A stretch of DNA of 52,035 bases from Hydrogenophaga sp. (GTDB lineage: Bacteria > Pseudomonadota > Gammaproteobacteria > Burkholderiales > Burkholderiaceae_C). The position numbers and the translations under genes were made by a program. The stretch lies in NCBI RefSeq assembly GCF_019264445.1, contig NZ_JAHVAB010000015.1:1-52035 (forward strand). Reading direction: 5' to 3'. Positions within the stretch are counted from its first letter, which is position 1. Each line of letters starts with the position of its first letter. Shown here piece by piece: positions 14,473-22,900 of this stretch. Below the pieces are notes generated by a model. That model saw nothing but the letters and a program-made list of their open reading frames with translations. It ran no database searches and had not been told where the DNA came from.

Positions 14473-15828
14473 TTGACCGCCTCGGCCCCGCCCCGCCCCC
14501 CCGCCCCCCAAGGCCCCGCGCTGGCCACCCAGCTGCGCCACACGGCAGCCTGCGTGCTCGCGGTGGAGCAAGGGCGTTCGCTCAGCGAGGTCTTGCCTGA
14601 GGTTGTGGCCGCTTTGCGTCCAGGCGTGCAGGCGCTCACTTTCCACGCGCTGCGCCACCTGGGTACCTCGCGCGCATTGGTGGGGCTGCTGGTGCAGCGC
14701 AAGCCCGCGCCGGCGTTGCAAGCCCTGCTGTGCAGCGCCATGGCGCTGCTGCTGGACGGCGCTGGCGAACAGGCCCCGAGCTACCCCGAGCACACCGTGG
14801 TGAACCAGACCGTGGAAGCTGCGCGCCAGGACCGGCGCACCGAGCGCCAGGCGCCCTTTGTCAATGCGTGCCTGCGCCGCTTTCTGCGCGAGCGCGCCGC
14901 GCTGCGCGCGCAGGTCGAAGCGGACCCGGTGGCCCGCTGGAACCACCCGCGCTGGTGGATCGAGCGCCTCCAGCGCGATCACCCCGATCGTTGGCAGGCC
15001 ATTCTGGCCGCCAACAACGCGCCCGGCCCGATGGCCCTGCGGGTGAACCGCCGCCACACCGACCGCGCCCGCTACCTGGCGGCGCTGCGCGACGTGGGTC
15101 TGGATGCCACCCCGGTGGGCAGCGACGGGCTGGTGCTGCAGTCCCCCCAACCCGTCGAGCGCTTGCCCGGCTTCGCGCAGGGCGACTGTTCCGTGCAGGA
15201 CGCCGCCGCCCAGCTCGCGGCCGATGTGCTGCTCGACGGGCGCGACTGGCCTGCTGGCAGCCGCGTGCTCGACGCCTGCGCTGCCCCCGGCGGCAAGACA
15301 GCGCACCTGCTCGAACGGGCCGATCTGGACCTGCTGGCCCTGGACGTCGACCCGCGCCGCTGCGAGCGCATTCAGGACACGCTGGCGCGCCTGGGTCTGC
15401 AGGCGCGGGTGCGCAGCGCAGATGCCGCGCGGCCTGCCGACTGGTGGGACGGCCAGGCGTTCGACGCCATCCTGCTGGACGCACCGTGCACCGCCTCCGG
15501 CATCGTGCGCCGCCACCCGGACGTGCGCTGGCTGCGCCGGGCCAGCGACGTCGAGGCACTCGTCGCCACGCAGCGCTCGCTGCTGGAATCGCTCTGGCCG
15601 TTGCTCAAGCCCGGAGGCCGGCTCGTCTACGCCACCTGTTCGGTGTTCCGTGCCGAGGGCTCGGAGCAGGTGCGATCGTTCCTTGTGCACCACACTGATG
15701 CAGTGCAGCGGCCTTCACCGGGCCATTTGCTGCCCGGTAACGCCGGTGTGCAAGAGGAGTTCAACGACAATCCTCCAGGTGGATACGACGGCTTTTTCTA
15801 CGCCTGCATCGACAAGGCCCTGCCTTGA
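14473..15828 (+). CDS. rsmB: 16S rRNA m5C967 methyltransferase RsmB
   Basis: RsmB methylates C967 of 16S rRNA using S-adenosylmethionine. The 451-residue product has an N-terminal NusB-like RNA-binding domain (about 18-160) and a C-terminal Rossmann methyltransferase domain. The SAM loop is DACAAPGGKT from residue 267. The two catalytic cysteines of this family are visible: C339 in LLDAPCTASG and C389 in YATCSVF. The start is a TTG at 14473, the only start giving a complete NusB-like domain; the next methionine is about 90 residues in. It lies 67 bases after the M48 gene; the DUF4390 gene follows after 34 bases. Confidence 0.93.
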   Translation: MTASAPPRPPAPQGPALATQLRHTAACVLAVEQGRSLSEVLPEVVAALRPGVQALTFHALRHLGTSRALVGLLVQRKPAPALQALLCSAMALLLDGAGEQAPSYPEHTVVNQTVEAARQDRRTERQAPFVNACLRRFLRERAALRAQVEADPVARWNHPRWWIERLQRDHPDRWQAILAANNAPGPMALRVNRRHTDRARYLAALRDVGLDATPVGSDGLVLQSPQPVERLPGFAQGDCSVQDAAAQLAADVLLDGRDWPAGSRVLDACAAPGGKTAHLLERADLDLLALDVDPRRCERIQDTLARLGLQARVRSADAARPADWWDGQAFDAILLDAPCTASGIVRRHPDVRWLRRASDVEALVATQRSLLESLWPLLKPGGRLVYATCSVFRAEGSEQVRSFLVHHTDAVQRPSPGHLLPGNAGVQEEFNDNPPGGYDGFFYACIDKALP

Positions 15829-15862
15829 ACGAGCGACGCCCGCCCCCCGCGGCACCCGCGCC

Positions 15863-16543
15863 ATGATTCATGGTTTCGGGCTCTGCCTGGGGTTGGTGCT
15901 GTCGTTGCTGATGTTCTGGCCCGCCCATGCGCAGGCGCCGCAGGTGCAGCAAATCAGTTTGCTGCGCACCCCCGAGGGCTTGCTGCTCTCCGCCCGCATG
16001 GGCCTCCAGCCCGCGTCCGTGGTGGAAGAGGCCCTGTACAAGGCCGTTCCCCTGTATTTCGTGTGGCACGCCGATGTGTACCGCGCCCGCTGGTACTGGA
16101 CCGACAAGCGCGTGGCCACCGCCACCCGCACGTTGCGGCTGGCTTACCAGCCGCTCACGAGGCGCTGGCGGGTCAGCCTGTCCAATGACATGGCCGCTGC
16201 CGCTGGCGGGGCGGGCATGCAGTACGCGCTGCACCAGAACTTCGACTCCCTCAACGAGGCGCTGGCAGGCGTCGGGCGGGTGGCGCGGTGGCGGGTGGCC
16301 GATGCCGCACGGCTGGAGCCCGGCGCCGACCACGAAGTCGAATTCTCCTTCCGTCTTGACCTGTCCTTGCTGCCTCGGCCCTTCCAGATCGGCATGGGCA
16401 ACCAGGCGGAATGGAACGTGGAAGTTCGACAGACGTTGCCCGTGCCCGAGCGCATCGAGCCCGAAAAGGCCGCAGACCACGCCGCGGGCGTGCACGCCAT
16501 TGAGCTCACCGGCGAAGCCAGCGTGAGCGAGCCCACGCGCTGA
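15863..16543 (+). CDS. Exported DUF4390-type protein
   Basis: The 226-residue product begins with a signal peptide (MIHGFGLCLGLVLSLLMFWPAHAQ, probable cleavage after AHA near residue 23). The mature part is beta-rich, with YFVWHADVYRARWYWTDK and a strongly conserved-looking RWRVSLSN segment, as in the DUF4390 family found between rsmB and ntrY in betaproteobacteria. No catalytic motif is visible and no function is known. It ends five bases before the kinase gene, so it is probably in the same transcript as rsmB and ntrY. The start ATG 15863 was chosen because it opens the signal peptide. Confidence 0.82.
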   Translation: MIHGFGLCLGLVLSLLMFWPAHAQAPQVQQISLLRTPEGLLLSARMGLQPASVVEEALYKAVPLYFVWHADVYRARWYWTDKRVATATRTLRLAYQPLTRRWRVSLSNDMAAAAGGAGMQYALHQNFDSLNEALAGVGRVARWRVADAARLEPGADHEVEFSFRLDLSLLPRPFQIGMGNQAEWNVEVRQTLPVPERIEPEKAADHAAGVHAIELTGEASVSEPTR

Positions 16544-16548
16544 ACATC

Positions 16549-18837
16549 ATGCGCAGCGCACACGGCCAGACCGGTGTTGACGCCGCCATGACGCCCGTCC
16601 ACACCACCCCGCCCAAGGCCAAACCGGCGGCCGTGCGATGGGCCATCGGTGCGGGCCTGGTGTTCATGGCTGGCGTGGGCATGGTGTTGTTGTTCCTGCT
16701 CACGCTGGCCACCAACAACCGTGCCTTCTACGAGCAGAACTTCAACTGGCTGGTCGGCATCAACGTCGCCGTGGCGGCCTTCCTCCTGCTGGTCATCCTG
16801 TGGCTGGCCATGCGGCTGACGCTGCGCCTCAAGCGCGGCAAATTCGGCAGCCGCCTGCTCATCAAGCTCGCGGGCATCATCGGCCTCGTCGGCATCCTGC
16901 CGGGCCTGCTGATCTACACCGTGTCGTACCAGTTTGTCTCGCGCTCGATCGAGAGCTGGTTCGATGTGCGGGTCGAGTCGGCGCTGGCTGCAGGCCTCAA
17001 TCTGGGGCGCACGACACTCGATACCCTCACGGCCGACCTGACCAGCAAGACGCGCGTGGCCGCCGAAGGGCTGTCGCGTTTGCCGAACTCATCGGCGGTG
17101 CTGGCGCTGGAGCGCCTGCGCGAGCAACTCGGTGTGACCGACCTGGTGCTGTGGGGTGCGAGTGGCCAGGCGCTGGGCAGCTCGGGCATCTCCCGCTTCG
17201 ACATCAACCCCGAACGGCCCACGGCCGCGCAGTTTCGCAGCGCACGCTCCGCCCGTGTGGTGGCGCAGATCGAAGGCCTGGAAGAAGACGGCAGTGGCGA
17301 GATCGAGGCGCTCATCGCGGCCAGCCAGCCGCGCATCAAGGTGCTGGCCCTGGTGAGCCCGCCCAACTTCGGCTTCAGCGCCGAGTCGCGCTACCTGCAG
17401 GTGGTGGTGCCGTTGCCCGGTGCGCTGGTGACCGACGCGCTCGCGGTGCAGGTGGCCAACCGCGAGTACCAGGAACGCGCCCTCACCCGCGAAGGCCTGC
17501 GCCGCATGTACATCGGCACGCTCACGCTGGCGCTGTTTCTGGCGGTGTTTGGCGCGGTGCTGCTGGCCGTGCTGCTGGGCAATCAGCTCGTGCGACCGCT
17601 GCTCGTGCTCGCCGAGGGCATGCGCGAAGTGGCGGCTGGCAACCTCGCGCCCAAAATGGCCCTGACCTCGCGCGACGAACTCGCCAGCCTCACCCGCACC
17701 TTTGCGCACATGACGCAAGACCTGGCGGATGCGCGCACGGCCGCCCAGCAAAACATGGAGCAGGCCGATGCCGCGCGCGACAACCTGCAGACCATTCTGG
17801 ACAACCTCACGGCCGGCGTCGTCGTGCTCGACGAGCAAGGTCGCGTGCACAGCGTCAACCCCGGTGCGGCGCGCATCCTGCACACACCGCTGGCCCTGCA
17901 CCTGGGCCAGCCGCTGGCCGATGTCCCCGGGCTCGAAGCCTTCGGTCAGGCGGTGCTGCAGCAGTTCGAGCGGTTCCTGTCGGAGCAGACCCAGCACGAG
18001 GGTGGGCACTGGCAGCAGTCGTTCGAGCTCAATGCGGACGGCAGCACCCCGTTTCAGGAAGGACTCACCCTCATTGCGCGCGGCGCGCTGTTGCCCAACA
18101 ACGAACGGCTGCTGGTGTTTGACGACGTGTCCGAAATGGTCTCGGCACAGCGCGCCAAGGCCTGGGGCGAAGTGGCGCGGCGCCTGGCGCACGAGATCAA
18201 GAACCCGCTCACCCCCATCCAGCTGTCAGCCGAGCGGCTGGCCATGAAACTCGAGGGCAAGGTGCAGCCGCCCGAGCAGGCCATCCTCAACAAGTCGGTG
18301 CGCACCATCGTCGATCAGGTCGATGCCATGAAGCGCCTGGTCAATGAATTCCGCGACTACGCGCGCCTGCCCGCTGCCCAGCTCGCCGCGGTCGACCTCA
18401 ATGCCCTGGTGCGCGACATCGTGGTGCTCTACGACAACGCGGCCGTGCCGGTGCGCCTCGAACTCGCCGACGACCTGCCACAGGCCAAGGCCGATCCGCA
18501 GCAGGTGCGCCAGACGTTGCACAACCTCGTGCAGAACGCGCAAGACGCCATGGCCGGCGTGCCCGGTGCGCAAGTGGTGCTGCGCACGCGCCGCTCGGAC
18601 TCCGGCCAGTGGGTGCGCCTGTCGGTGCTCGACCAAGGCCCGGGCTTTGCCGAGCACATCCTCAAGCGCGCCTTCGAGCCCTACGTGACCACCAAGGTCA
18701 AGGGCACCGGCCTGGGGTTGGCGGTGGTCAAGAAAATCATGGACGAGCATGGCGGGCGCGTGGACCTGAGCAACCGCATGACCGAAGGCAAGGTGATCGG
18801 CGCGCAAGTGTCGTTATCATTCGCAGTTGCAAATTGA
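16549..18837 (+). CDS. ntrY: NtrY-type membrane sensor histidine kinase
   Basis: The 762-residue kinase has helices near residues 31-53, 67-90 and 105-127, a roughly 190-residue periplasmic loop, and another helix around 324-346. HAMP (about 347-400), PAS (about 420-520), HisKA and ATPase domains follow. The phospho-acceptor is H548 in RLAHEIKNPLTP, the NtrY form of the H box. HNLVQNAQDAM (N box) and GTGLGLAVVKK (G2) are intact. NtrY senses an unknown signal and phosphorylates NtrX. The start may be 16549 or ATG 16588; neither has a clear ribosome site. The partner regulator follows after 30 bases and lacks the usual AAA+ domain. Confidence 0.9.
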   Translation: MRSAHGQTGVDAAMTPVHTTPPKAKPAAVRWAIGAGLVFMAGVGMVLLFLLTLATNNRAFYEQNFNWLVGINVAVAAFLLLVILWLAMRLTLRLKRGKFGSRLLIKLAGIIGLVGILPGLLIYTVSYQFVSRSIESWFDVRVESALAAGLNLGRTTLDTLTADLTSKTRVAAEGLSRLPNSSAVLALERLREQLGVTDLVLWGASGQALGSSGISRFDINPERPTAAQFRSARSARVVAQIEGLEEDGSGEIEALIAASQPRIKVLALVSPPNFGFSAESRYLQVVVPLPGALVTDALAVQVANREYQERALTREGLRRMYIGTLTLALFLAVFGAVLLAVLLGNQLVRPLLVLAEGMREVAAGNLAPKMALTSRDELASLTRTFAHMTQDLADARTAAQQNMEQADAARDNLQTILDNLTAGVVVLDEQGRVHSVNPGAARILHTPLALHLGQPLADVPGLEAFGQAVLQQFERFLSEQTQHEGGHWQQSFELNADGSTPFQEGLTLIARGALLPNNERLLVFDDVSEMVSAQRAKAWGEVARRLAHEIKNPLTPIQLSAERLAMKLEGKVQPPEQAILNKSVRTIVDQVDAMKRLVNEFRDYARLPAAQLAAVDLNALVRDIVVLYDNAAVPVRLELADDLPQAKADPQQVRQTLHNLVQNAQDAMAGVPGAQVVLRTRRSDSGQWVRLSVLDQGPGFAEHILKRAFEPYVTTKVKGTGLGLAVVKKIMDEHGGRVDLSNRMTEGKVIGAQVSLSFAVAN

Positions 18838-18867
18838 CAACACGCTCCGAGGGACACACTCCGCGCC

Positions 18868-19563
18868 ATGGCAACTATTCTGGTCGTAGACGATGAACTG
18901 GGGATTCGGGACCTGCTCTCGGAAATCCTCAACGACGAAGGCCACACGGTCGAACTCGCTGAAAACGCCGCGCAGGCGCGCGCCGTGCGTGCCCAATTGC
19001 GCCCCGACCTCGTGTTGCTCGACATCTGGATGCCCGACACCGATGGCGTGACCCTGCTCAAGGAATGGGCCAGCGGTGGCCTGCTGTCCATGCCTGTGAT
19101 CATGATGAGCGGCCATGCCACCATCGACACCGCAGTGGAAGCCACACGCATTGGTGCCACCGCGTTCCTTGAGAAACCCATCACCATGGCCAAGCTGCTC
19201 AAGGCCGTGGACCAGGGGCTCAACAAAACGCCTGCCAAACCCGGCGGCAACCTCGCGCCCACCCTGCGCATGGTGGGCTCGCTCTCGGCCGACCTCGCCG
19301 TGGACACCACGATGGCTGGCGCGGCATTGCCCGAGCCTGTGCTGGACCTGGGCCCGCAGTCCCTGCAGTCGTTCAACCTCGACGGCCCATTGCGCGAAGC
19401 GCGCGACGAATTCGAAAAAGCGTACTTCGAGTACCACCTCGCCAAGGAGTCGGGTTCCATGACCCGCGTGGCCGAAAAGACCGGCCTGGAGCGCACCCAC
19501 CTCTACCGAAAGCTCAAGCAGCTGGGCGTCGACCTGGCCCGAAGCAAGCGCAGCGCACTCTGA
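18868..19563 (+). CDS. Response regulator, NtrX-like but lacking the AAA+ domain
   Basis: The 231-residue protein has an N-terminal receiver domain (1-120): acidic pair D8-D9, phospho-acceptor D52 in LLDIWMPDTDG, S81 and K103. A linker of about 65 residues (PAKPGGNLAPTL..., rich in Ala, Leu and Pro) follows, then a C-terminal Fis-type helix-turn-helix (about 180-225, VAEKTGLERTHLYRKLKQLGV). Full NtrX proteins are around 450 residues, with a sigma54-activating AAA+ ATPase between these parts; here that ATPase is gone and no GAFTGA motif exists. The frame is clean, so this is a stable short form rather than a broken gene. It probably binds DNA without activating sigma54. Confidence 0.85.
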   Translation: MATILVVDDELGIRDLLSEILNDEGHTVELAENAAQARAVRAQLRPDLVLLDIWMPDTDGVTLLKEWASGGLLSMPVIMMSGHATIDTAVEATRIGATAFLEKPITMAKLLKAVDQGLNKTPAKPGGNLAPTLRMVGSLSADLAVDTTMAGAALPEPVLDLGPQSLQSFNLDGPLREARDEFEKAYFEYHLAKESGSMTRVAEKTGLERTHLYRKLKQLGVDLARSKRSAL

Positions 19564-19599
19564 TCAACGCCCGTCGTCGGGGTGGGCTTTTGAAGCTGC

Positions 19600-19605
19600 T
19601 ACAAT
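19600..19605 (+). promoter_or_regulatory. Probable -10 element of the tRNA-Phe promoter
   Basis: TACAAT at 19600-19605 lies 16 bases before the tRNA-Phe 5' end. No good -35 is seen at 16-18 bases upstream (the region is GC-rich). The short distance suits a stable-RNA promoter with a brief leader. Confidence 0.4.
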
Positions 19606-19620
19606 CTCGCTTCTTTCCAA

Positions 19621-19696
19621 GGCCCGGTAGCTCAGTTGGTAGAGCAGCGGATTGAAAATCCGCGTGTCGATGGTTCGATTCCGTCCCAGGCCACCA
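19621..19696 (+). tRNA. tRNA-Phe (anticodon GAA)
   Basis: The cloverleaf is complete: D stem GCTC/GAGC, anticodon stem GCGGA/TCCGC with loop TTGAAAA (anticodon GAA), T stem GATGG/CCGTC with loop TTCGATT, discriminator A and encoded CCA at 19694-19696. The acceptor arms GGCCCGG and CCAGGCC pair except at position 5-68, where C faces A. That mismatch and the T-G wobble in the T stem are mild oddities; the gene otherwise looks functional. Confidence 0.95.
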
Positions 19697-19702
19697 AATC
19701 TC

Positions 19703-19734
19703 GCAAAAGCCCATCCACCGCGATGGGCTTTTGC
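19703..19734 (+). terminator. Terminator of tRNA-Phe
   Basis: GCAAAAGCCCATC (19703-19715) pairs perfectly with GATGGGCTTTTGC (19722-19734) over a six-base loop. The T-rich right arm acts as the T tract. It lies 7 bases after the tRNA. Confidence 0.85.
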
Positions 19735-19797
19735 ATTTCTGGGCTGGCTCATTCCATGCGAATGCCGAGCGGCCCCACGCTCTTCTCTGGAGACACG

Positions 19798-20184
19798 ATG
19801 GCTGATGTGAATGCGGCGCTGCTGCGCGACGACTTGTTGAACCGGTTCACTGAAGGCCTTGTCATCCGCACCGCCGCGCAGCTGGCCCACGAGGCGCGCG
19901 AAGATGGTGAGAGCCTGAAGGACCTGGTGACGCGCTACGAGATCGACTATGCGTGGCACGTGCTCGGTTCGGACCGCACGCGCCAGGCTTGTCTGGCCGT
20001 GCTGGAGGCGGGCGGCGCCCGCCCCGCGTCGGACGCACACCGTGCGGTGCTCAATGCGCTGCTGGACGCCGCCGCTGCGGCGCAGCCGGTCGATGCGTTG
20101 ATGAGTTTCGACAACGACGTGCCGGCTCAGCTGGGCGCGTTGCTGGGCGCGTGGTTCGAACGCGAGGCTGTCACCGCCGTTTGA
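19798..20184 (+). CDS. Conserved-looking small protein of unknown function
   Basis: This 128-residue protein is not recognised. From ATG 19798 (GGAG about seven bases upstream) it reads MADVNAALLRDDLLNRFTEG; it is almost wholly alpha-helical in appearance, alanine- and leucine-rich, soluble, and without cysteine motifs or membrane segments apart from a single Cys near the middle. Codon use matches its neighbours, so it looks native. It stands alone between the tRNA-Phe terminator and a leftward gene. No function is proposed. Confidence 0.65.
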   Translation: MADVNAALLRDDLLNRFTEGLVIRTAAQLAHEAREDGESLKDLVTRYEIDYAWHVLGSDRTRQACLAVLEAGGARPASDAHRAVLNALLDAAAAAQPVDALMSFDNDVPAQLGALLGAWFEREAVTAV

Positions 20185-20232
20185 TGGCCTGAGAGAGCGG
20201 GTGGCGCCGGGGTGGCGCGCCTGCCCTCGCGG

Positions 20233-20727
20233 TCAGCGCCAGCCAGGCGCTTTCTTCAGCACGAAGTTCATGACCGGTCCCTCGCCGGTGCGGCCCTGGG
20301 CGGGCCTGCGAATGCCGCGCAGTTCCTGTGCGCAACTGGCAGGGGTGACGTTGCCTTCCCACACCGCGTCCATGGTGACGCCGTCGGCCGATTCATCGAG
20401 GTTGAATTCGCCGTCGGTGACGTCGCCCGACACCAGGGCCTGCCGGTCGTTGCCGACGGTGCTGCGCTTGAGGTTGCCGCGCACGCTGCCGGGGTACTCG
20501 GGGTGGCGCTCGAAGAGCAGCGCGCCGGTGGATGCCGGGGCGGCCTCGCTGCCGCCCTCCTGCGGCCACAGTGTGAGTTGCCACAGGCCGTAGAGCTGGC
20601 TGGGTGCCATGTCAGCGGGCTGGGTGCAGGCGGAGGGTGGCGCGCTGGCGGGCTGCGCGGATGCGACGGAGCCCAGGAGCAGGGCCAGCAGGGTGGCACT
20701 CACGGAGGGGATGCAGCAACGGGTCAT
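20233..20727 (-). CDS. Secreted protein of unknown function downstream of the helicase
   Basis: The 164-residue product begins with a signal peptide (MTRCCIPSVSATLLALLLGSVASA, cleavage likely before QPASA). The mature part has a single domain containing LYGLWQLTLWPQEGG, GALLFERHPEYPGSVRGNL and DGEFNLDESADGVTMDAVWEG, suggesting a small beta-sheet fold. Two cysteines remain in the mature part (in PSACTQ and ASCAQE), able to form one disulfide. Its ATG overlaps the TGA of the helicase gene (ATGA at 20724-20727), so it is translationally coupled to it, although one protein is cytosolic and the other exported. No family is recognised. Confidence 0.75.
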   Translation of the reverse strand: MTRCCIPSVSATLLALLLGSVASAQPASAPPSACTQPADMAPSQLYGLWQLTLWPQEGGSEAAPASTGALLFERHPEYPGSVRGNLKRSTVGNDRQALVSGDVTDGEFNLDESADGVTMDAVWEGNVTPASCAQELRGIRRPAQGRTGEGPVMNFVLKKAPGWR

Positions 20728-22802
20728 GGGGTGAGGTCGGCCGCTTTCTGTGCGGCCTGATCGTTGGCGCGCTTGGCGAACTCGGCGCGCAAGGCGCGCA
20801 GTTTCTCGCGCGGGTCTTCCTTGATGGTGGCCTGGTCCAGCGCCATTTCCTGGATGAAGCGGCTGGCCTGGCCCGGGATGCTTTCGCGCCCCTTCTTGCG
20901 CCGCTTGAGCCAGCTCACCGCCAGCGTGCGTTGCGCGCGGGTGATGCCCACGTACATCAGTCGGCGTTCTTCCTGCAGTCGCTGCGCCATGTTCTCGGCC
21001 GCGGCGTCGCTCTGGCCCGGCTCTTCTTCCAGCTTGAAGGGCAGCAGGCCTTCGTTCACGCCCACCAGCATGACGTGGGGCCACTCCAGCCCTTTGGAGG
21101 CGTGCAAGGTGGAGAGCGTCACCACGTTCTGGTCCTGCTCGCGCTCGCTCAGCGTGGAGAGCAGCGCAATCGTCTGCACCACTTCCAGCAGGCTCTTGCG
21201 TTCGGTCTCCACCTGCACGCCCGCGTCGTCCTCCAGCTTGCCGCCGCAGCGCCCGGCGACCCAGTCGCAGAAGTCCATCACATTGGTCCAGCGCGCGGCG
21301 GCGACCTTTTCGTTGTCTTCGCTGTCGTACAAGTGCTTCTCGTACCCGATGTCCTTGAGCCAGTCGTTGAGGAAGGCGCGCGCGGCTTCATGGCCGACGG
21401 TGCTCTTGGCGCGGTACTCCAGGTCGTTCACCGCGCGGCCGAATTCGTGCAGCGTGGCCACAGCGCGCGCGGGCAGGGCGGTGCCCAGTGAGCTGGCGAA
21501 GAGGGCCTCGAACAGGCTGAGCTTGTACTGCGTGGCAAAGGTGCCCAGCGCCTGCAAGGTGGTGTGGCCAATGCCCCGTTTGGGTGTGGTGGCCGAGCGC
21601 AGGAACGCCGGGTCGTCGTCGTTGTTCACCAGCAGGCGCAGCCAGGCGCAGAGGTCGCGGATCTCGGCCTTGTCGAAGAAGCTCTGGCCGCCCGAGACCT
21701 TGTACGGAATCTGGGCCTTGCGCAGCGACTGCTCGAACGAGCGCGCCATGTGGTTGGCGCGGTACAGGATGGCGAAGTCGCGCCACTCCTTGTGCTGCGA
21801 GCTCGACCGCAAGCTCTGGATGCGCGCGACGGCGCGCTCGGCCTCGTGCTCTTCGTTGTCCGCGTCCACCACGCGCACGGGCTCGCCCTCGCCCAGATCG
21901 CTCCACAGCGTTTTGGGAAACAGCTTCGGGTTGGGGCCGATCACGTTGTTGGCCGCGCGCAGGATGGCGCTGGTGGAGCGGTAGTTCTGCTCCAGCTTGA
22001 TGACTTTCAGCTCGGGGAAGTCCTGCGGCAGCTTCTTCAGGTTGTCCAGCGTGGCGCCGCGCCAGCCATAGATGGACTGGTCGTCATCGCCCACGGCGGT
22101 GAAGCGTGCGCGCTCGCCCACCAGCAGCTTGAGCAGTTCGTACTGCGTGGCGTTGGTGTCCTGGTACTCGTCGACCAGCACATGGCCCATCTTTTTTTGC
22201 CAGCGCGCGCGCACGTCCTCGTGTTCGTTCAGCAGCTTGAGCGGCAGGCTGATGAGGTCGTCGAAATCGACGCTCTGGTAGGCGGTGAGGCGCTCTTCGT
22301 AGCGCGCCATGATGGTCGCCATCACGCGCTCGTCCTCGTCCTTGGCCTGCGCGAGCGCCTGCGCCGAGTTGAGACCCGCGCTCTTCCACGCGCTGATGCC
22401 CCACTGCCAGCCCCGGGCGGTGGCCGCGTCGGTGGTGCCGCCGCAGTCCTTGAGCAGGCTGGTGATGTCGTCGGTGTCGAGGATGGAGAACTGCTTCTTC
22501 AGGCCGAGCGCGGCGCCGTCTTCGCGCAGCAGGCGCACACCCAGCGCGTGAAAGGTGCAGATCAGCACCTTCTTGGCATCGCGGCCCACGAGCTGCGCGG
22601 CGCGCTCGCGCATTTCGGCGGCGGCCTTGTTGGTGAAGGTGATGGCCGCGATGCGGTCGGCCGCCAGGCCTGCCTGAATGAGGCGCCCGATCTTGTGCGT
22701 GATCACGCGCGTCTTGCCGGAGCCCGCGCCGGCCAGCACCAAGCAGGGTCCGCCCAGGTGGTTCACGGCTTCGAGTTGGGCAAGGTTCAGGCCGTGGGAC
22801 AT
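20724..22802 (-). CDS. rep: ATP-dependent DNA helicase Rep (UvrD/Rep family)
   Basis: The 692-residue protein is a superfamily 1A 3'-5' helicase. Motifs appear in order: Walker A GAGSGKT at 25-31, TFTNKAAAEM, Walker B DEYQDTN, motif III VGDDDQSIYGWRGA, QNYRSTSAIL (IV), LSTLHASKGLEWPHV (V) and ITRAQRTL (VI). Length and the LPFKLEEEPGQ-type insertion fit Rep (about 670 residues) better than UvrD (about 720). Rep removes proteins ahead of replication forks. I chose ATG 22802 (MSHGLNLAQLEAV); an upstream extension to 22892 lacks family similarity. The gene pairs divergently with an AEC transporter across about 98 bases. Confidence 0.92.
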   Translation of the reverse strand: MSHGLNLAQLEAVNHLGGPCLVLAGAGSGKTRVITHKIGRLIQAGLAADRIAAITFTNKAAAEMRERAAQLVGRDAKKVLICTFHALGVRLLREDGAALGLKKQFSILDTDDITSLLKDCGGTTDAATARGWQWGISAWKSAGLNSAQALAQAKDEDERVMATIMARYEERLTAYQSVDFDDLISLPLKLLNEHEDVRARWQKKMGHVLVDEYQDTNATQYELLKLLVGERARFTAVGDDDQSIYGWRGATLDNLKKLPQDFPELKVIKLEQNYRSTSAILRAANNVIGPNPKLFPKTLWSDLGEGEPVRVVDADNEEHEAERAVARIQSLRSSSQHKEWRDFAILYRANHMARSFEQSLRKAQIPYKVSGGQSFFDKAEIRDLCAWLRLLVNNDDDPAFLRSATTPKRGIGHTTLQALGTFATQYKLSLFEALFASSLGTALPARAVATLHEFGRAVNDLEYRAKSTVGHEAARAFLNDWLKDIGYEKHLYDSEDNEKVAAARWTNVMDFCDWVAGRCGGKLEDDAGVQVETERKSLLEVVQTIALLSTLSEREQDQNVVTLSTLHASKGLEWPHVMLVGVNEGLLPFKLEEEPGQSDAAAENMAQRLQEERRLMYVGITRAQRTLAVSWLKRRKKGRESIPGQASRFIQEMALDQATIKEDPREKLRALRAEFAKRANDQAAQKAADLTP

Positions 22803-22900
22803 GGGAGCGGGAGGGCGTCTCGAAGCGTCAAAAAAGAGCGTTGGATCATACCGGGCGGGGTGTCGGCGGCGGCCCGCTGGCACCTGAGACAATCGGCGCC

